From NCBI GenBank assembly GCA_951802115.1, contig CATOPL010000012.1, positions 1 to 64,000 on the forward strand: a stretch of DNA of 64,000 bases, read 5' to 3'. Positions 45,518 to 55,012 of this stretch are shown here, piece after piece. The translations under genes were made by a program, and so were the position numbers. Each line of letters begins with the position of its first letter. Within the stretch, counting starts at the first letter, position 1. This stretch comes from an uncultured Lachnospiraceae bacterium (GTDB lineage: Bacteria; Bacillota; Clostridia; Lachnospirales; Lachnospiraceae). The notes beneath the pieces were generated by a model, which saw only the letters and a program-made list of their open reading frames with translations, was not told where the DNA came from and searched no databases.

Positions 45518-46540
45518 GTGACATTAGAAGAACATATTTTTGACATTCCATCGGAACAAGAGCAGAATGTATTTGGAGAATTTGATAAATATTTAAAAAA
45601 AATTGAGCACACAACCGGAGTGTCCATCATTACCAGGGACGGCGGTTTGAAACTGATTGGCAGCGGTGTGCAGGTGGAGCAGGCAAAACAGGTGCTTTTA
45701 GAGCTTTTGGAACTGTCCGGCCGGGGCCGGCAGATTACGGAGCAGAACGTGGATTATGCGCTGTCTCTTGCCATGGAGAAGCGAAACGGAGCGCTGCTTG
45801 AGATTGACGAGGAGCTGATCTGCCATACAATCAGCGGAAAGTCCATCAAACCCAAAACGCTCGGTCAGAAACAGTATGTGGACGCTATCCGGGATCATAT
45901 GATTGTGTTTGGAATTGGTCCTGCCGGTACAGGCAAAACTTATCTTGCGATGGCGATGGCGATTACGGCCTTTAAGAGCAATGAAGTGGAACGAATCATT
46001 TTAACCCGTCCGGCGATCGAAGCGGGAGAGAAACTGGGCTTTCTGCCCGGGGATCTGCAAAGTAAGGTTGATCCGTATCTTCGGCCGCTTTATGACGCCC
46101 TTTATCAGATCATGGGTGCAGAAAGTTTTCAGAAAAATATGGAAAAAGGTCTGATTGAAGTAGCGCCGCTTGCCTATATGCGCGGACGGACGCTGGACAA
46201 CGCGTTTATTATCCTCGATGAGGCGCAGAATACCACACAGGCGCAGATGAAGATGTTTCTGACCCGTATCGGGTTTGGCTCCAAAGTGGTGGTGACCGGA
46301 GACGAAACGCAAAAAGATCTTTCTCCGGATGTGCGTTCTGGTCTGGAGGTGGCGGAAAAGGTGCTGGGAAGAGTGGAAGGCATCTCGTTCTGCCGTCTGA
46401 CCAGCAGGGATGTGGTACGTCACCCTCTGGTACAGAAAATTGTAACAGCATACGAAGAATACGAGAGAAAAACCGCAGGGAGAAAGGAAAGCCATGACGT
46501 TAAACGTAGAAAAGGCGTACGATCTGGAACTCGGAGTTGA
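45518..46540 (+). CDS. PhoH-like ATPase
   Basis: A 340-residue protein starting at GTG 45518. The Walker A motif is GIGPAGTGKTYLAMAMA and Walker B IILDEAQNTTQAQMKMFLTR, with GSKVVVTGDETQKDLSP. N-terminal KH-like region of about 120 residues precedes it. PhoH is an ATPase/RNA helicase-like protein tied to RNA metabolism. It overlaps ybeY's start, consistent with the usual yqfC-yqfD-phoH-ybeY order. Confidence 0.94.
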   Translation: MTLEEHIFDIPSEQEQNVFGEFDKYLKKIEHTTGVSIITRDGGLKLIGSGVQVEQAKQVLLELLELSGRGRQITEQNVDYALSLAMEKRNGALLEIDEELICHTISGKSIKPKTLGQKQYVDAIRDHMIVFGIGPAGTGKTYLAMAMAITAFKSNEVERIILTRPAIEAGEKLGFLPGDLQSKVDPYLRPLYDALYQIMGAESFQKNMEKGLIEVAPLAYMRGRTLDNAFIILDEAQNTTQAQMKMFLTRIGFGSKVVVTGDETQKDLSPDVRSGLEVAEKVLGRVEGISFCRLTSRDVVRHPLVQKIVTAYEEYERKTAGRKESHDVKRRKGVRSGTRS

Positions 46541-46991
46541 TTATGAAAAAACTGCCGTTCGGGTGGCCGCACAGGTACTAAAGGAGGAGAAGTGTTCTTA
46601 TGAGGCTGAAATCAGCCTTCTGCTTGTATCTGATGAAGAGATTCATAGACTGAATCTGGAATATCGGGGGATTGACAGACCTACGGATGTGCTTTCTTTC
46701 CCACAGATTGAATATGAGAACCCGGCTGATTTTTCTGCGTTCGAAACGCAGAGGAGTGAATACTTGAATCCGGATACCGGGGAACTGTTTCTGGGAGATA
46801 TCATAATCTCGTTGGACAGGGTAAAAGAACAGGCGGCGAATTACGGACATGGGACAGAACGCGAGTTCGCTTTTCTTGTGGCGCACAGCATGCTGCATTT
46901 GCTGGGCTATGATCACATGACAGAAGAAGATGCTGAAAATATGGAAACAAAACAGGCCCAGGCGCTGACGCATCTGGGTATTGAAAGATAA
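46494..46991 (+). CDS. ybeY: Endoribonuclease YbeY
   Basis: A 165-residue zinc-dependent RNase. The catalytic motif is HSMLHLLGYDH (His-x3-His-x5-His), with LNLEYRGIDRPTDVLSFPQ upstream. It matures 16S rRNA and takes part in ribosome quality control. It overlaps phoH by 47 bases, an unusually long overlap for this pair. Length is normal. Confidence 0.95.
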   Translation: MTLNVEKAYDLELGVDYEKTAVRVAAQVLKEEKCSYEAEISLLLVSDEEIHRLNLEYRGIDRPTDVLSFPQIEYENPADFSAFETQRSEYLNPDTGELFLGDIIISLDRVKEQAANYGHGTEREFAFLVAHSMLHLLGYDHMTEEDAENMETKQAQALTHLGIER

Positions 46992-47008
46992 AGAGGATTT
47001 AGAAATCT

Positions 47009-48670
47009 ATGGGTACAAAGAATCGCAGAAAAGGTTCTAATTATATTGTTCAGGGCAGTATACTGGCAGTTGCCTCGATCCTTGTAAGGATTATCGGTCT
47101 GGCATATCGGATTCCTGTTACAAGAATCTTGGGGCCGGTAGGCAACAGCTATTATTCGGCGGCATATGAAGTATATTCCATGGTACTTTTGATCTCTTCC
47201 TTCAGTCTTCCGCTGGCGGTGTCCAAGCTGGTGTCGGCGAGGATGGCTAAGGGAAGAGTTAAAAGCGCATATAAAGTATTTCAGTGTACGCTTGTTTTTG
47301 CGTTGATTTCCGGCGGACTGGGTTCGCTTCTGATTTATTTTGGAGCCGGTTTTTTCAGCGACGTTCTGGTAAGTACGCCGGAGAGCAAGCTGGCGCTACA
47401 GGTACTGGCGCCTACGATTCTGGTCGTGGCTCTGATGGGATGCATGAGAGGATATTTTCAGGGACTGGGCTCGATGATTCCGACAGCGGTGTCGCAGATT
47501 GTGGAACAGGTCGTCAATGCGGCGATCAGCATCAGTGCGGCCTGGGTGCTGTTCCGGTACGGTGCCAAACTGGACGCGCTTTATTCGACAAAAACGTCGG
47601 CATATGCCTGCGGTGCGGCAGGAAGCACGCTTGGTACAAATGCAGGTGCGATTACAGGACTTTTGTTTCTAATCTTTGTCATGCTTGTGTACAGCAGAGT
47701 GATGAGCCGCCGCAGACGACAGGACCGGGGAAGAAGAGTGGAATCCACCAGTGAGATTTATTATCTGCTGATGATCACGATTCTGCCGGTTATCCTGAGT
47801 ACGGCGGTCTATAACCTCAGCGGAATCATTGATCAGGGGATATTCAAGCATCTGATGGCCTACAAAAAATACGACAGTATGAAGATCGACGAACTGTGGG
47901 GAATCTTCAGCGGAGAATATAAAGTACTGACCAATGTTCCCATTGCGGTAGCGTCTGCCATGGCATCTTCTGCGATTCCGGTGCTGACGCGTGCGCGAGT
48001 AAACAAAGACCGAAGAGAGATGCGCAGAAAGACAGAGAATTCCATCCGCTTTGTTATGATCGTCTGTATTCCCTGTGCAGTAGGACTTTCTGTGCTGGCA
48101 GAACCGATTCTGACGCTTTTATTTGGAGCCAAAAGTCATCTGCAGATTTCTGCAGGATTGCTTCAGGTAGGAACCGCGTCGGTTGTTTTGTACGGAATGT
48201 CCACGCTGACCAACGGAATTCTGCAGGGAATGGACAAAATGAGACTTCCGGTCATCCACGCCGCGATCTCTTTGGCGCTGCATACACTGCTTCTGGCAGG
48301 ACTATTGCTGGCGACAGATTTGAAAATCTATGCTGTGGTATGGGCAAATATTTTCTTTGCCTTTCTGATGTGTGTGCTGAATTCTCATTCGATTGCAAAA
48401 TATATGAGATACCGGCAGGAAGTTCTGAGGACGTTTTTGATTCCACTGGCTTCTTCAGCAATAATGGGAGGCGTGGCTTTCGGCGTTCACAAAGGGCTGA
48501 TGATTGCGGTAAAAAATAATACAGTAGCCACACTGACTGCCTGTGTCTGCGCGGTTCTGGTGTACGGAGTGACGCTTTTACTACTCAGAGGACTTCGGGA
48601 AGAAGAAATTCTGGGATTTCCGAAAGGATATATATTGGTGAAGATTGCCAAAAAATTCAGACTTATGTAA
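47009..48670 (+). CDS. SpoVB/MurJ-like polysaccharide flippase
   Basis: A 553-residue membrane protein of the MATE-like MVF/polysaccharide-transport group with about 14 helices. Opening segment YIVQGSILAVASILVRIIGL, then GLAYRIPVTRILGPVGNSYY, is typical of SpoVB/YabM/MurJ-type flippases. It would move lipid-linked peptidoglycan precursors across the membrane, most likely in sporulation (SpoVB) given the neighbours. Separation from general MurJ is by context. Its last 60 bases hold the promoter-like -10 of the next gene. Confidence 0.88.
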   Translation: MGTKNRRKGSNYIVQGSILAVASILVRIIGLAYRIPVTRILGPVGNSYYSAAYEVYSMVLLISSFSLPLAVSKLVSARMAKGRVKSAYKVFQCTLVFALISGGLGSLLIYFGAGFFSDVLVSTPESKLALQVLAPTILVVALMGCMRGYFQGLGSMIPTAVSQIVEQVVNAAISISAAWVLFRYGAKLDALYSTKTSAYACGAAGSTLGTNAGAITGLLFLIFVMLVYSRVMSRRRRQDRGRRVESTSEIYYLLMITILPVILSTAVYNLSGIIDQGIFKHLMAYKKYDSMKIDELWGIFSGEYKVLTNVPIAVASAMASSAIPVLTRARVNKDRREMRRKTENSIRFVMIVCIPCAVGLSVLAEPILTLLFGAKSHLQISAGLLQVGTASVVLYGMSTLTNGILQGMDKMRLPVIHAAISLALHTLLLAGLLLATDLKIYAVVWANIFFAFLMCVLNSHSIAKYMRYRQEVLRTFLIPLASSAIMGGVAFGVHKGLMIAVKNNTVATLTACVCAVLVYGVTLLLLRGLREEEILGFPKGYILVKIAKKFRLM

Positions 48671-48709
48671 AAATTTTGTATAATCCTCTTTTTTCCAGTT
48701 CATACTAAC

Positions 48710-48757
48710 TGTGTACTCCTGGAAATTTTCCTGTATGTGTGATTCCAGGAGCACACA
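48710..48757 (+). promoter_or_regulatory. Long hairpin in the 5' region of the BofC-like gene
   Basis: TGTGTACTCCTGGAA and TTCCAGGAGCACACA pair over 15 positions with one mismatch around an 18-base loop. It ends just before the AAAGGAGG ribosome site. A -10 TATAAT (48679-48684) lies upstream, so the hairpin would be in the leader RNA. Confidence 0.55.
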
Positions 48758-48780
48758 ACCGGAAAAAGGAGGTTTTTACT

Positions 48781-49203
48781 ATGTCCAGGAAAACATGGGG
48801 AATTACGCTTACGGTTCTGGCTCTGGCGGTTGTGACAGCTGCGTTGCTCTGGTATGCAAGAAGGAATACCATGATCCCCCCGGAAGAGCAGAAAGGAACG
48901 GAACTGGTGGAGATGCTTCCGGCTGAGAGCAGGCCGGAACAGGTGCTTCAGGGAAGCGCTCAACAGACCGCTTTGCCAGAAACGGCCGAAGAAAAAGAAA
49001 CTGCAGAGGAAGAATACGAATATCTGCTCAAAAATCATGACGGTTATGTGGCGGTTTATCAGCTTCCGAAAGATGAGCTCTATGAATATACAGAAGTACT
49101 TATGGAGTTTCTTCCTGATGGGCTGCAGGAGGAAATTCACAACGGAAAATATTTAAAAAATGATGAGGAACTGTATAATTTTCTTGAAAATTATACAAGT
49201 TAG
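48781..49203 (+). CDS. BofC C-domain-like membrane-anchored protein
   Basis: About 140 residues from ATG 48781 (AAAGGAGG before). One N-terminal helix (about 5-24), an acidic linker, then YLLKNHDGYVAVYQLPKDEL and LPDGLQEEIHNGKYLKNDEE followed by LYNFLENYTS. This resembles the C-terminal domain of BofC, a forespore regulator of pro-SigK processing in Bacillus. Only the C-like domain is present, and SigK control is not evident here. It lies after the SpoVB-like gene. Confidence 0.7.
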   Translation: MSRKTWGITLTVLALAVVTAALLWYARRNTMIPPEEQKGTELVEMLPAESRPEQVLQGSAQQTALPETAEEKETAEEEYEYLLKNHDGYVAVYQLPKDELYEYTEVLMEFLPDGLQEEIHNGKYLKNDEELYNFLENYTS

Positions 49204-49296
49204 CATTGTGTTTGGAGCCAGGATGTTGTAAATTATACCTTGATGGAACATCAACAATATCGTGTGTTCCATGACGGAATGAAAAAGACTGGCGGA

Positions 49297-50142
49297 ATGA
49301 CAATGACACTTAGAAAAACACTGATAGGTAAAAAGAGGATTGTTATAAAAGTAGGAACTTCTTCTTTGACACATCCGGAAACCGGACAGATCGATTTTAT
49401 CAAAATGGAAAAACTGGTTCGGGAACTTGCGGATCTTAACAATCGGGGGAAGGAAGTAATACTGGTAAGTTCCGGAGCAATCGCGGTGGGATGTAAAGCC
49501 ATCGGTATGAAAGAGCGTCCTGCAAAGCTGGAGGTCAAACAGGCATGTGCTTCGATCGGACAGGCACGCCTGATGATGATCTATCAGAAACTGTTTATGG
49601 AGTATAATCAGATTGCGTCCCAGATTCTTATGACCAAAAATACACTGGTCAATGAACATAACAGGGAGAATGCACGCAATACTTTTGAGACGCTTTTAAG
49701 CATGGGGGCCATTCCCATTGTCAATGAAAATGACACGGTATCTACGTATGAGATCCAGTTCGGAGATAACGATACGCTCTCGGCAATCGTTACCGCACTG
49801 GTTCAGGCAGATCTTTTGATTCTGCTGTCGGACATCGACGGGCTGTTTACGGATGATCCGAATCGGAATCCGGATGCAAAATTCATTGAATATGTGGACC
49901 GCGTGGATCAACGTTTTGAAGAGATGGCAAAAGGGTCGTTCAGCGATGTTGGAACCGGCGGGATGTCCACGAAGCTGGGAGCTGCAAGGCTGGCTACCTC
50001 TGCCGGGGCTGATATGATCATAGCCAACGGAGCTGATATGGGAATTATTCACAGGATTGTGGACGGAGAGCGGCTTGGGACCATGTTTCGGGCCAACCGA
50101 ACGGAGGATTTTTATTTGATTGACTACCTGGACGCCCCGTAA
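49297..50142 (+). CDS. proB: Glutamate 5-kinase
   Basis: About 281 residues from ATG 49297; ATG 49303 is an alternative. Kinase motifs: KRIVIKVGTSSLTHPETGQI, VILVSSGAIAVGCKA, MTKNTLVNEHNRENARNT, and the nucleotide segment DIDGLFTDDPNRNPDAKFIE. GTGGMSTKLGAARLATSAGA follows. It makes gamma-glutamyl phosphate, first step of proline synthesis. It lacks the C-terminal PUA domain of longer ProB. It precedes DUF896 and fused proA, forming a proline operon. Confidence 0.93.
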   Translation: MTMTLRKTLIGKKRIVIKVGTSSLTHPETGQIDFIKMEKLVRELADLNNRGKEVILVSSGAIAVGCKAIGMKERPAKLEVKQACASIGQARLMMIYQKLFMEYNQIASQILMTKNTLVNEHNRENARNTFETLLSMGAIPIVNENDTVSTYEIQFGDNDTLSAIVTALVQADLLILLSDIDGLFTDDPNRNPDAKFIEYVDRVDQRFEEMAKGSFSDVGTGGMSTKLGAARLATSAGADMIIANGADMGIIHRIVDGERLGTMFRANRTEDFYLIDYLDAP

Positions 50143-50184
50143 AACCGTTCAAAAAATGTAAAATATACATAAAAATCAGACGGA

Positions 50185-50298
50185 GTCTGCGGAACTCATA
50201 TATCAAACAGCAGACATCGTACAGTATGCAGAGCAGTTGCAGACAGCAAACTGCTCTGGGTAGCCGATACTGGACGTGGTCTGCGGAACTCATATATC
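50185..50298 (+). repeat. Direct repeat between proB and DUF896
   Basis: GTCTGCGGAACTCATATATC, 20 bases, occurs identically at 50185-50204 and 50279-50298, 94 bases apart. Between them, GAGCAGTT and AACTGCTC form an eight-base stem. The second copy touches the ribosome site of the DUF896 gene. Confidence 0.65.
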
Positions 50299-50309
50299 GA
50301 AAGGATCAT

Positions 50310-50531
50310 ATGGACGAGAGAAAGATTGCAAGAATTAACGAGCTGGCACGCAGATCAAAAGCGGAAGGTCTTACGGAAGCGGAAAAGAAAGAGCAGCAGC
50401 TTTTAAGGCAGGAATTTCTTGCTGCCGTAAGAGGGAACCTGAAAAGTCAGCTTGATCAGATTGACATCAAGGAACCGGATGGAACGATTGTAAACCTGGG
50501 GGAAAAATATGGAAAAAAACAGAAAAACTGA
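50310..50531 (+). CDS. DUF896 family small protein
   Basis: About 73 residues from ATG 50310 (GAAAGGATC before). The DUF896 pattern is [39 protein letters not shown], and [15 protein letters not shown]. These are small helical proteins of unclear function. It overlaps the fused enzyme gene by 23 bases, suggesting coupled translation. Confidence 0.9.
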   Translation: MDERKIARINELARRSKAEGLTEAEKKEQQLLRQEFLAAVRGNLKSQLDQIDIKEPDGTIVNLGEKYGKKQKN

Positions 50532-52326
50532 AATCAGAACAGAAGTAAAACGGCGCAGAGCGGATGCGTCTTTGGAATATCTGCACGAAGCAAGTCTTCA
50601 GATCAAGGAACGTTTTATAAATCTGGAAGCTTACCGGAATTCGGATCTTCTTCTGGCTTATGTGGATGCAAAAAGGGAAGTGGAAACCCGGCTTCTGATG
50701 CAGCAGGCGTGGGCTGACGGAAAGAAGGTCGCCGCTCCGAGAGTAGACGGAGACGGTATTATGCATTATTATTATCTGCAGGACTTTGAGGAGCTGGAAT
50801 CCGGAAGCTTTGGTATCATGGAGCCGCGAAAGGACTGTCCACTTTGTGAGACGGAAGAAGGGCTTCTGCTGATGCCTGGCGTGGCGTTTGACGAAAGCTG
50901 TCACAGAGTCGGCTACGGCGGCGGATATTATGACCGTTACCTGGAAAAGCATCCGGGACTTGTACATATAGCGCTGGCATTTGAATTTCAGATATTTGAG
51001 AATGTTCCATTTGAAGATCACGATATTCTGCCGGAGATGATCATTACGGAGAAGAGGCTTCTGCAGCCGGTCCTGAAAAAAGAAAAGACTCTGGAAGAGA
51101 TTGGACAAAGTGCAAGGAAGGCGGAACCGGTGCTGCGTATCCTGAATACCGCAGAAAAAAACGAAGCGCTTCTGCACACGGCACAGATACTTGAAAATAT
51201 GAGTGGATTCATTCTGGCGGAAAATGCAAAAGATATCGAACAGGCGCGGAAAAACGGAATGAATTCCGGAATGATTGACCGGCTTTTGCTGACTGAGGAA
51301 CGTATTTCAGGTATGGCAGAAGGACTCTGTCAGGTAGCAGCGCTTCCGGATCCGGTGGGAGAAGTGTTATCTATGAAACAAAGGCCAAACGGGCTGATGA
51401 TCGGACAGAAAAAAGTACCTCTGGGCGTGATCGGTATTATCTATGAATCCCGTCCCAATGTGACGGCTGATGCTTTTGCACTCTGCTTTAAAGCGGGCAA
51501 TGTGGTGATCTTAAGAGGCGGAAGCGACGCATTTTATTCCAATCGGGCGATTGTACGGGCGATTCGTACGGCATTGCAGCACAGGGGACTTCCGCAGGAT
51601 GCCATTCAGTTGATTGAAGATACCAGACGGGAGACCGTTCAGGAATTTATGAAAATGAATCAATACGTGGACGTGCTGATTCCAAGAGGTGGCGCAGGGT
51701 TGATCCGCACTGTTGTGGAAAACAGCCGGATTCCCGTGATTGAAACCGGAACCGGAAATTGCCATATCTTTGTGGATGAAAGCGCAGATCCAAAGATGGC
51801 GATAAACATTATTTATAATGCCAAAACACAGCGTATCGGCGTGTGCAATGCCTGCGAATCGGTAGTCATTCACGAAAAGATCATAGATTCCCTGCTGCCG
51901 GCTTTAAAAAAACGTCTGGATGAAAAGCATGTGGAAATACGGGGAGACGAACATGCGTTAAGAGCGGCAGAGGGGCTGCTTCCGGCCTCGGAAGAAGACT
52001 GGGGAACCGAATATCTGGATTATATTCTTTCCGTAAAAACGGTATCGGATATCAAGGAAGCCATTGCACATATAAACCGCTATAATACCGGACATTCAGA
52101 AGCTATTATTACGTCGGATTATCAAAATGCGCAGAAATTTTTAAACGAGGTTGATGCCGCTGCCGTGTATGTAAATGCGTCTACCCGTTTTACAGATGGA
52201 TTTGAATTCGGCTTTGGTGCGGAAATCGGCATCAGTACGCAGAAACTCCATGCCAGAGGTCCTATGGGGTTAGATGCGCTGACCTCCGGCAAATATATTA
52301 TTTATGGAAACGGACAGACAAGATGA
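50509..52326 (+). CDS. Fused 5-formyl-THF cyclo-ligase and glutamate-5-semialdehyde dehydrogenase
   Basis: A 605-residue protein. Residues about 1-188 resemble 5-formyltetrahydrofolate cyclo-ligase (YgfA-like): [20 protein letters not shown] followed by YYDRYLEK, the ATP-binding end. Residues about 200-605 are Pro[35 protein letters not shown], and the catalytic Cys in [13 protein letters not shown]. ProA reduces gamma-glutamyl phosphate in proline synthesis. The cyclo-ligase turns 5-formyl-THF into 5,10-methenyl-THF. ATG follows GGGGG. Both halves have their usual motifs, so both are probably active. Confidence 0.88.
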   Translation: MEKNRKTEIRTEVKRRRADASLEYLHEASLQIKERFINLEAYRNSDLLLAYVDAKREVETRLLMQQAWADGKKVAAPRVDGDGIMHYYYLQDFEELESGSFGIMEPRKDCPLCETEEGLLLMPGVAFDESCHRVGYGGGYYDRYLEKHPGLVHIALAFEFQIFENVPFEDHDILPEMIITEKRLLQPVLKKEKTLEEIGQSARKAEPVLRILNTAEKNEALLHTAQILENMSGFILAENAKDIEQARKNGMNSGMIDRLLLTEERISGMAEGLCQVAALPDPVGEVLSMKQRPNGLMIGQKKVPLGVIGIIYESRPNVTADAFALCFKAGNVVILRGGSDAFYSNRAIVRAIRTALQHRGLPQDAIQLIEDTRRETVQEFMKMNQYVDVLIPRGGAGLIRTVVENSRIPVIETGTGNCHIFVDESADPKMAINIIYNAKTQRIGVCNACESVVIHEKIIDSLLPALKKRLDEKHVEIRGDEHALRAAEGLLPASEEDWGTEYLDYILSVKTVSDIKEAIAHINRYNTGHSEAIITSDYQNAQKFLNEVDAAAVYVNASTRFTDGFEFGFGAEIGISTQKLHARGPMGLDALTSGKYIIYGNGQTR

Positions 52327-52874
52327 GAGTGATCGCAGGTACAGCGCGGAGTATGCCGCTGAAAACTTTAAAAGGCATAAATACAAGGCCGACAACGGAT
52401 AAAACAAAAGAAACTCTGTTTAATATTCTGCAGGCAGATGTACCGGACTGTCGTTTTCTGGATCTGTTCAGCGGCAGCGGCGCAATCGCCATTGAAGCAC
52501 TCAGCAGAGGCGCAGCCTGTGCGGTTTTGGTGGAACAGAACAAAAAGGCTGCAGAATGCATCAGAGAAAACCTGACGTTTACGAAAATGTCCGAGCGGGC
52601 GCAGGTGTATCAATGCGATGTGTTGACGGCGCTGCAGCAACTGGAAGGGCAGAAGCCGTTTGATATCATTTTCATGGATCCGCCATACGATCAGCAGCTG
52701 GAACAGCAGGTGCTTGCCTGCCTGGCAGACAGCAGTCTGGCGGATGAATATACAGTGATTGTAGCAGAGGCATCTCTGGAAACAGATTTTTCCTGGCTGG
52801 AGGACCTGGGCTATCACGCGTACAAATATAAAAAATACAAGACAAACCAGCATGTATTTCTTCAGAAAACGTGA
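52323..52874 (+). CDS. rsmD: 16S rRNA (guanine-966-N2) methyltransferase
   Basis: A 183-residue SAM-dependent enzyme. The SAM motif is [20 protein letters not shown], and the catalytic motif is [12 protein letters not shown] (NPPY-type). N-terminal [17 protein letters not shown] and [15 protein letters not shown] are typical of RsmD. It begins four bases before the end of the upstream gene. coaD follows, the usual pair. Confidence 0.95.
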   Translation: MRVIAGTARSMPLKTLKGINTRPTTDKTKETLFNILQADVPDCRFLDLFSGSGAIAIEALSRGAACAVLVEQNKKAAECIRENLTFTKMSERAQVYQCDVLTALQQLEGQKPFDIIFMDPPYDQQLEQQVLACLADSSLADEYTVIVAEASLETDFSWLEDLGYHAYKYKKYKTNQHVFLQKT

Positions 52875-52891
52875 CAGGGAAAGGATAAAAA

Positions 52892-53395
52892 ATGATTCGT
52901 GCAATCTATCCGGGCAGTTTTGACCCGGTAACACTAGGACACCTGGATATTATAGAGAGAGCAGCCAAAACGGTGGATGAACTGATTGTAGGTGTGCTGA
53001 ACAACAGCGGGAAAACACCGATGTTTTCCATTGACGAGCGTGTCAGTATGCTAAAAAATGTGACAGCCGCGATTTCAAATGTTAAGATCATGTCATTCTC
53101 AGGCCTTTTAGTGGACTTTGCAAAGCAGACGGGTGCTACGATCGTGGTGAGAGGACTGCGCGCAATCTCTGATTTTGAATACGAGCTCCAGATGGCGCAG
53201 ACAAACCGTAAACTTTACCCACTGCTTGATACTATGTTTCTGGCGACCAGCCTGAAATATTCTTATTTAAGTTCTACGATTGTGAAAGAAGTGGCATTTT
53301 TTGACGGCGATATACAGGAATTTGTACCAGAATCCGTAGTCGAAAGCGTACAGGAAAAGGTGCAGGCCAGAAAGCGAATGCGGGAGAACGATTAA
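52892..53395 (+). CDS. coaD: Phosphopantetheine adenylyltransferase
   Basis: A 167-residue nucleotidyltransferase. It opens [20 protein letters not shown] with the TxGH motif, then [20 protein letters not shown], and the ISSTxxK-type end is present as [10 protein letters not shown]. It makes dephospho-CoA from ATP in coenzyme A synthesis. The start follows GGGAAAGG. Confidence 0.96.
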   Translation: MIRAIYPGSFDPVTLGHLDIIERAAKTVDELIVGVLNNSGKTPMFSIDERVSMLKNVTAAISNVKIMSFSGLLVDFAKQTGATIVVRGLRAISDFEYELQMAQTNRKLYPLLDTMFLATSLKYSYLSSTIVKEVAFFDGDIQEFVPESVVESVQEKVQARKRMREND

Positions 53396-53501
53396 ATCTT
53401 GCACAAATTTGCCTGTTCAGTTATAATTACCATAAAAATACAGATATTTATAATGGATTGTATATAGCAGGAACAGGGCAGACAGAAGGAGTAGAGTGAT
53501 A

Positions 53502-54086
53502 ATGAGCAACAGCCGTATAGAACAGATCATAGAAGAGATTGAGGATTATATTGATACCTGTAAAGGACCGCTTCTTGGTTCCGGCGACAAAATAATTGTG
53601 AACCGGGAACGGATGGAAGAACTGCTGAGAGAACTGCGGATGAAGACGCCGGAAGAGATCAAACGTTATCAGAAGGTTTTGGCGAATAAAGATGCCATTC
53701 TGGCGGACGCACAGAAACGGGCGGAGGCGATCGTGGCACAGGCCAATCTTCAGAATCAGGAGATGGTCAATGAACATGAAATCATGCAGCAGGCCTATGA
53801 GCAGGCAAATCAGGTGATTGAGACAGCAGGTATGCAGGCACAGGAGATTCTGAACAACGCGACCAGAGACGCCAATGAGATCCGTATGGGAGCGATTCAG
53901 TATACGGATGATATGCTTGCCGATGTACAGAATCTTGTACAGAAAATGGTAGGATCAGCAAACTCTCATTACGAAGCAATGCTGAATGATTTTCAGGGAA
54001 TCTATAATACCATTACCAACAACCGGGCAGAACTGATGCCGCAGCAGCCGAAGGAAGCGCCAGAAGAAGAAACAGCAGTAAAGTGA
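53502..54086 (+). CDS. Coiled-coil protein of unknown function
   Basis: About 194 residues from ATG 53502. Almost entirely helical and heptad-rich (EEIKRYQKVLANKDAILADA, QKRAEAIVAQANLQNQEMV). It resembles DivIVA-like or V-ATPase-subunit-like coiled coils seen in Lachnospiraceae and often labelled ATPase, but no P-loop is present. The tail is acidic. Its 3' end overlaps the opposing ylbJ gene by 74 bases. Confidence 0.7.
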   Translation: MSNSRIEQIIEEIEDYIDTCKGPLLGSGDKIIVNRERMEELLRELRMKTPEEIKRYQKVLANKDAILADAQKRAEAIVAQANLQNQEMVNEHEIMQQAYEQANQVIETAGMQAQEILNNATRDANEIRMGAIQYTDDMLADVQNLVQKMVGSANSHYEAMLNDFQGIYNTITNNRAELMPQQPKEAPEEETAVK

Positions 54087-54957
54087 CGATGATTCTGCCC
54101 TTCAGCCAGGTTCGTATGGACAACGGCGTTCCTGCAAGGACGCTCTGCGTCTGAGCGCAGATACATAATCCCCCGAAGGCAGCGTCCGCACAGATCAGAG
54201 CGGTTCTGAGTCCAGGCTGAACAATCGAAGCAGAGAGCTGATCAATGCCGCTGCTTATTTCAAAAACTGCGCCGATGACGGCAAGTGCGGAAGCAGAAAG
54301 CGGAAGAAGCTTTAAAAACTGCACGAATATGGTAAAGAGCATGATATAGCCGCCAAGGCGTGTGATTGTTGAAAAGCCGTCCATGATACAGGCATCCAGC
54401 ATCGGAAAATCCAGCCGGTGCAAAGGGGCCTGTTTTTTTGCCGGGGCGGACTGTGAAAAATGATAAAAAGAACGGGAGATCAGCCCATAGAGAACAGGAA
54501 GCATGTAAAACAACAGCACCAGCTGCCAGGGAACAGATGAACAGCCCAGCTTCAGAAGGCAGACGTAATTCAGAAAAAATGCAGGACTTACATTGTTGCA
54601 GAATCCAAGGAGATAGGCTCCTTCTTCGGCAGAAATATGGTTTTCCCGTACCAGGTCGGCGATTACTTTGGCGCCCATGGGAAAACCACACAGAAAACCA
54701 AGAAGAACTGCATAGCAGCCTTCCTCCGAAATACGAAACAGTTTTTTGAAAAAAGGCGCGTATATAGGAGCCAGATACCGAAACATGCCTGTACGAACCA
54801 GAAGACCGGAGACAATCATAAAAGGCAGAAGGGACGGCAGAACGGCCGTATACCATAAGTTCAGCCCCAGGGAACATCCGGAGGCGATCACATCCGGGTG
54901 CAGAAAAAGCAAAAGGAGCAGCGCCGGTGCCGCGAGAATGAAAAGTATCTTTTTCAA
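54013..54957 (-). CDS. ylbJ: Sporulation membrane protein YlbJ
   Basis: A 314-residue protein with about eight hydrophobic helices and nucleoside-recognition-like (Gate) segments such as GFLCGFPMGAKVIADLVREN and GFCNNVSPAFFLNYVCLLKL. It matches YlbJ, a conserved Firmicute sporulation protein. The last roughly 25 residues (LLLFLLLALPSAAAASVLPG, a probable helix) lie opposite the coiled-coil gene, giving a 74-base convergent overlap. That both ends look authentic is a judgement. Confidence 0.88.
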   Translation of the reverse strand: MKKILFILAAPALLLLLFLHPDVIASGCSLGLNLWYTAVLPSLLPFMIVSGLLVRTGMFRYLAPIYAPFFKKLFRISEEGCYAVLLGFLCGFPMGAKVIADLVRENHISAEEGAYLLGFCNNVSPAFFLNYVCLLKLGCSSVPWQLVLLFYMLPVLYGLISRSFYHFSQSAPAKKQAPLHRLDFPMLDACIMDGFSTITRLGGYIMLFTIFVQFLKLLPLSASALAVIGAVFEISSGIDQLSASIVQPGLRTALICADAAFGGLCICAQTQSVLAGTPLSIRTWLKGRIIVTLLLFLLLALPSAAAASVLPGCW

Positions 54958-55012
54958 AATGCCACCATATAATGAACTAATTCCCTACATTTTATGGGGC
55001 AAGCGGTGAAAT

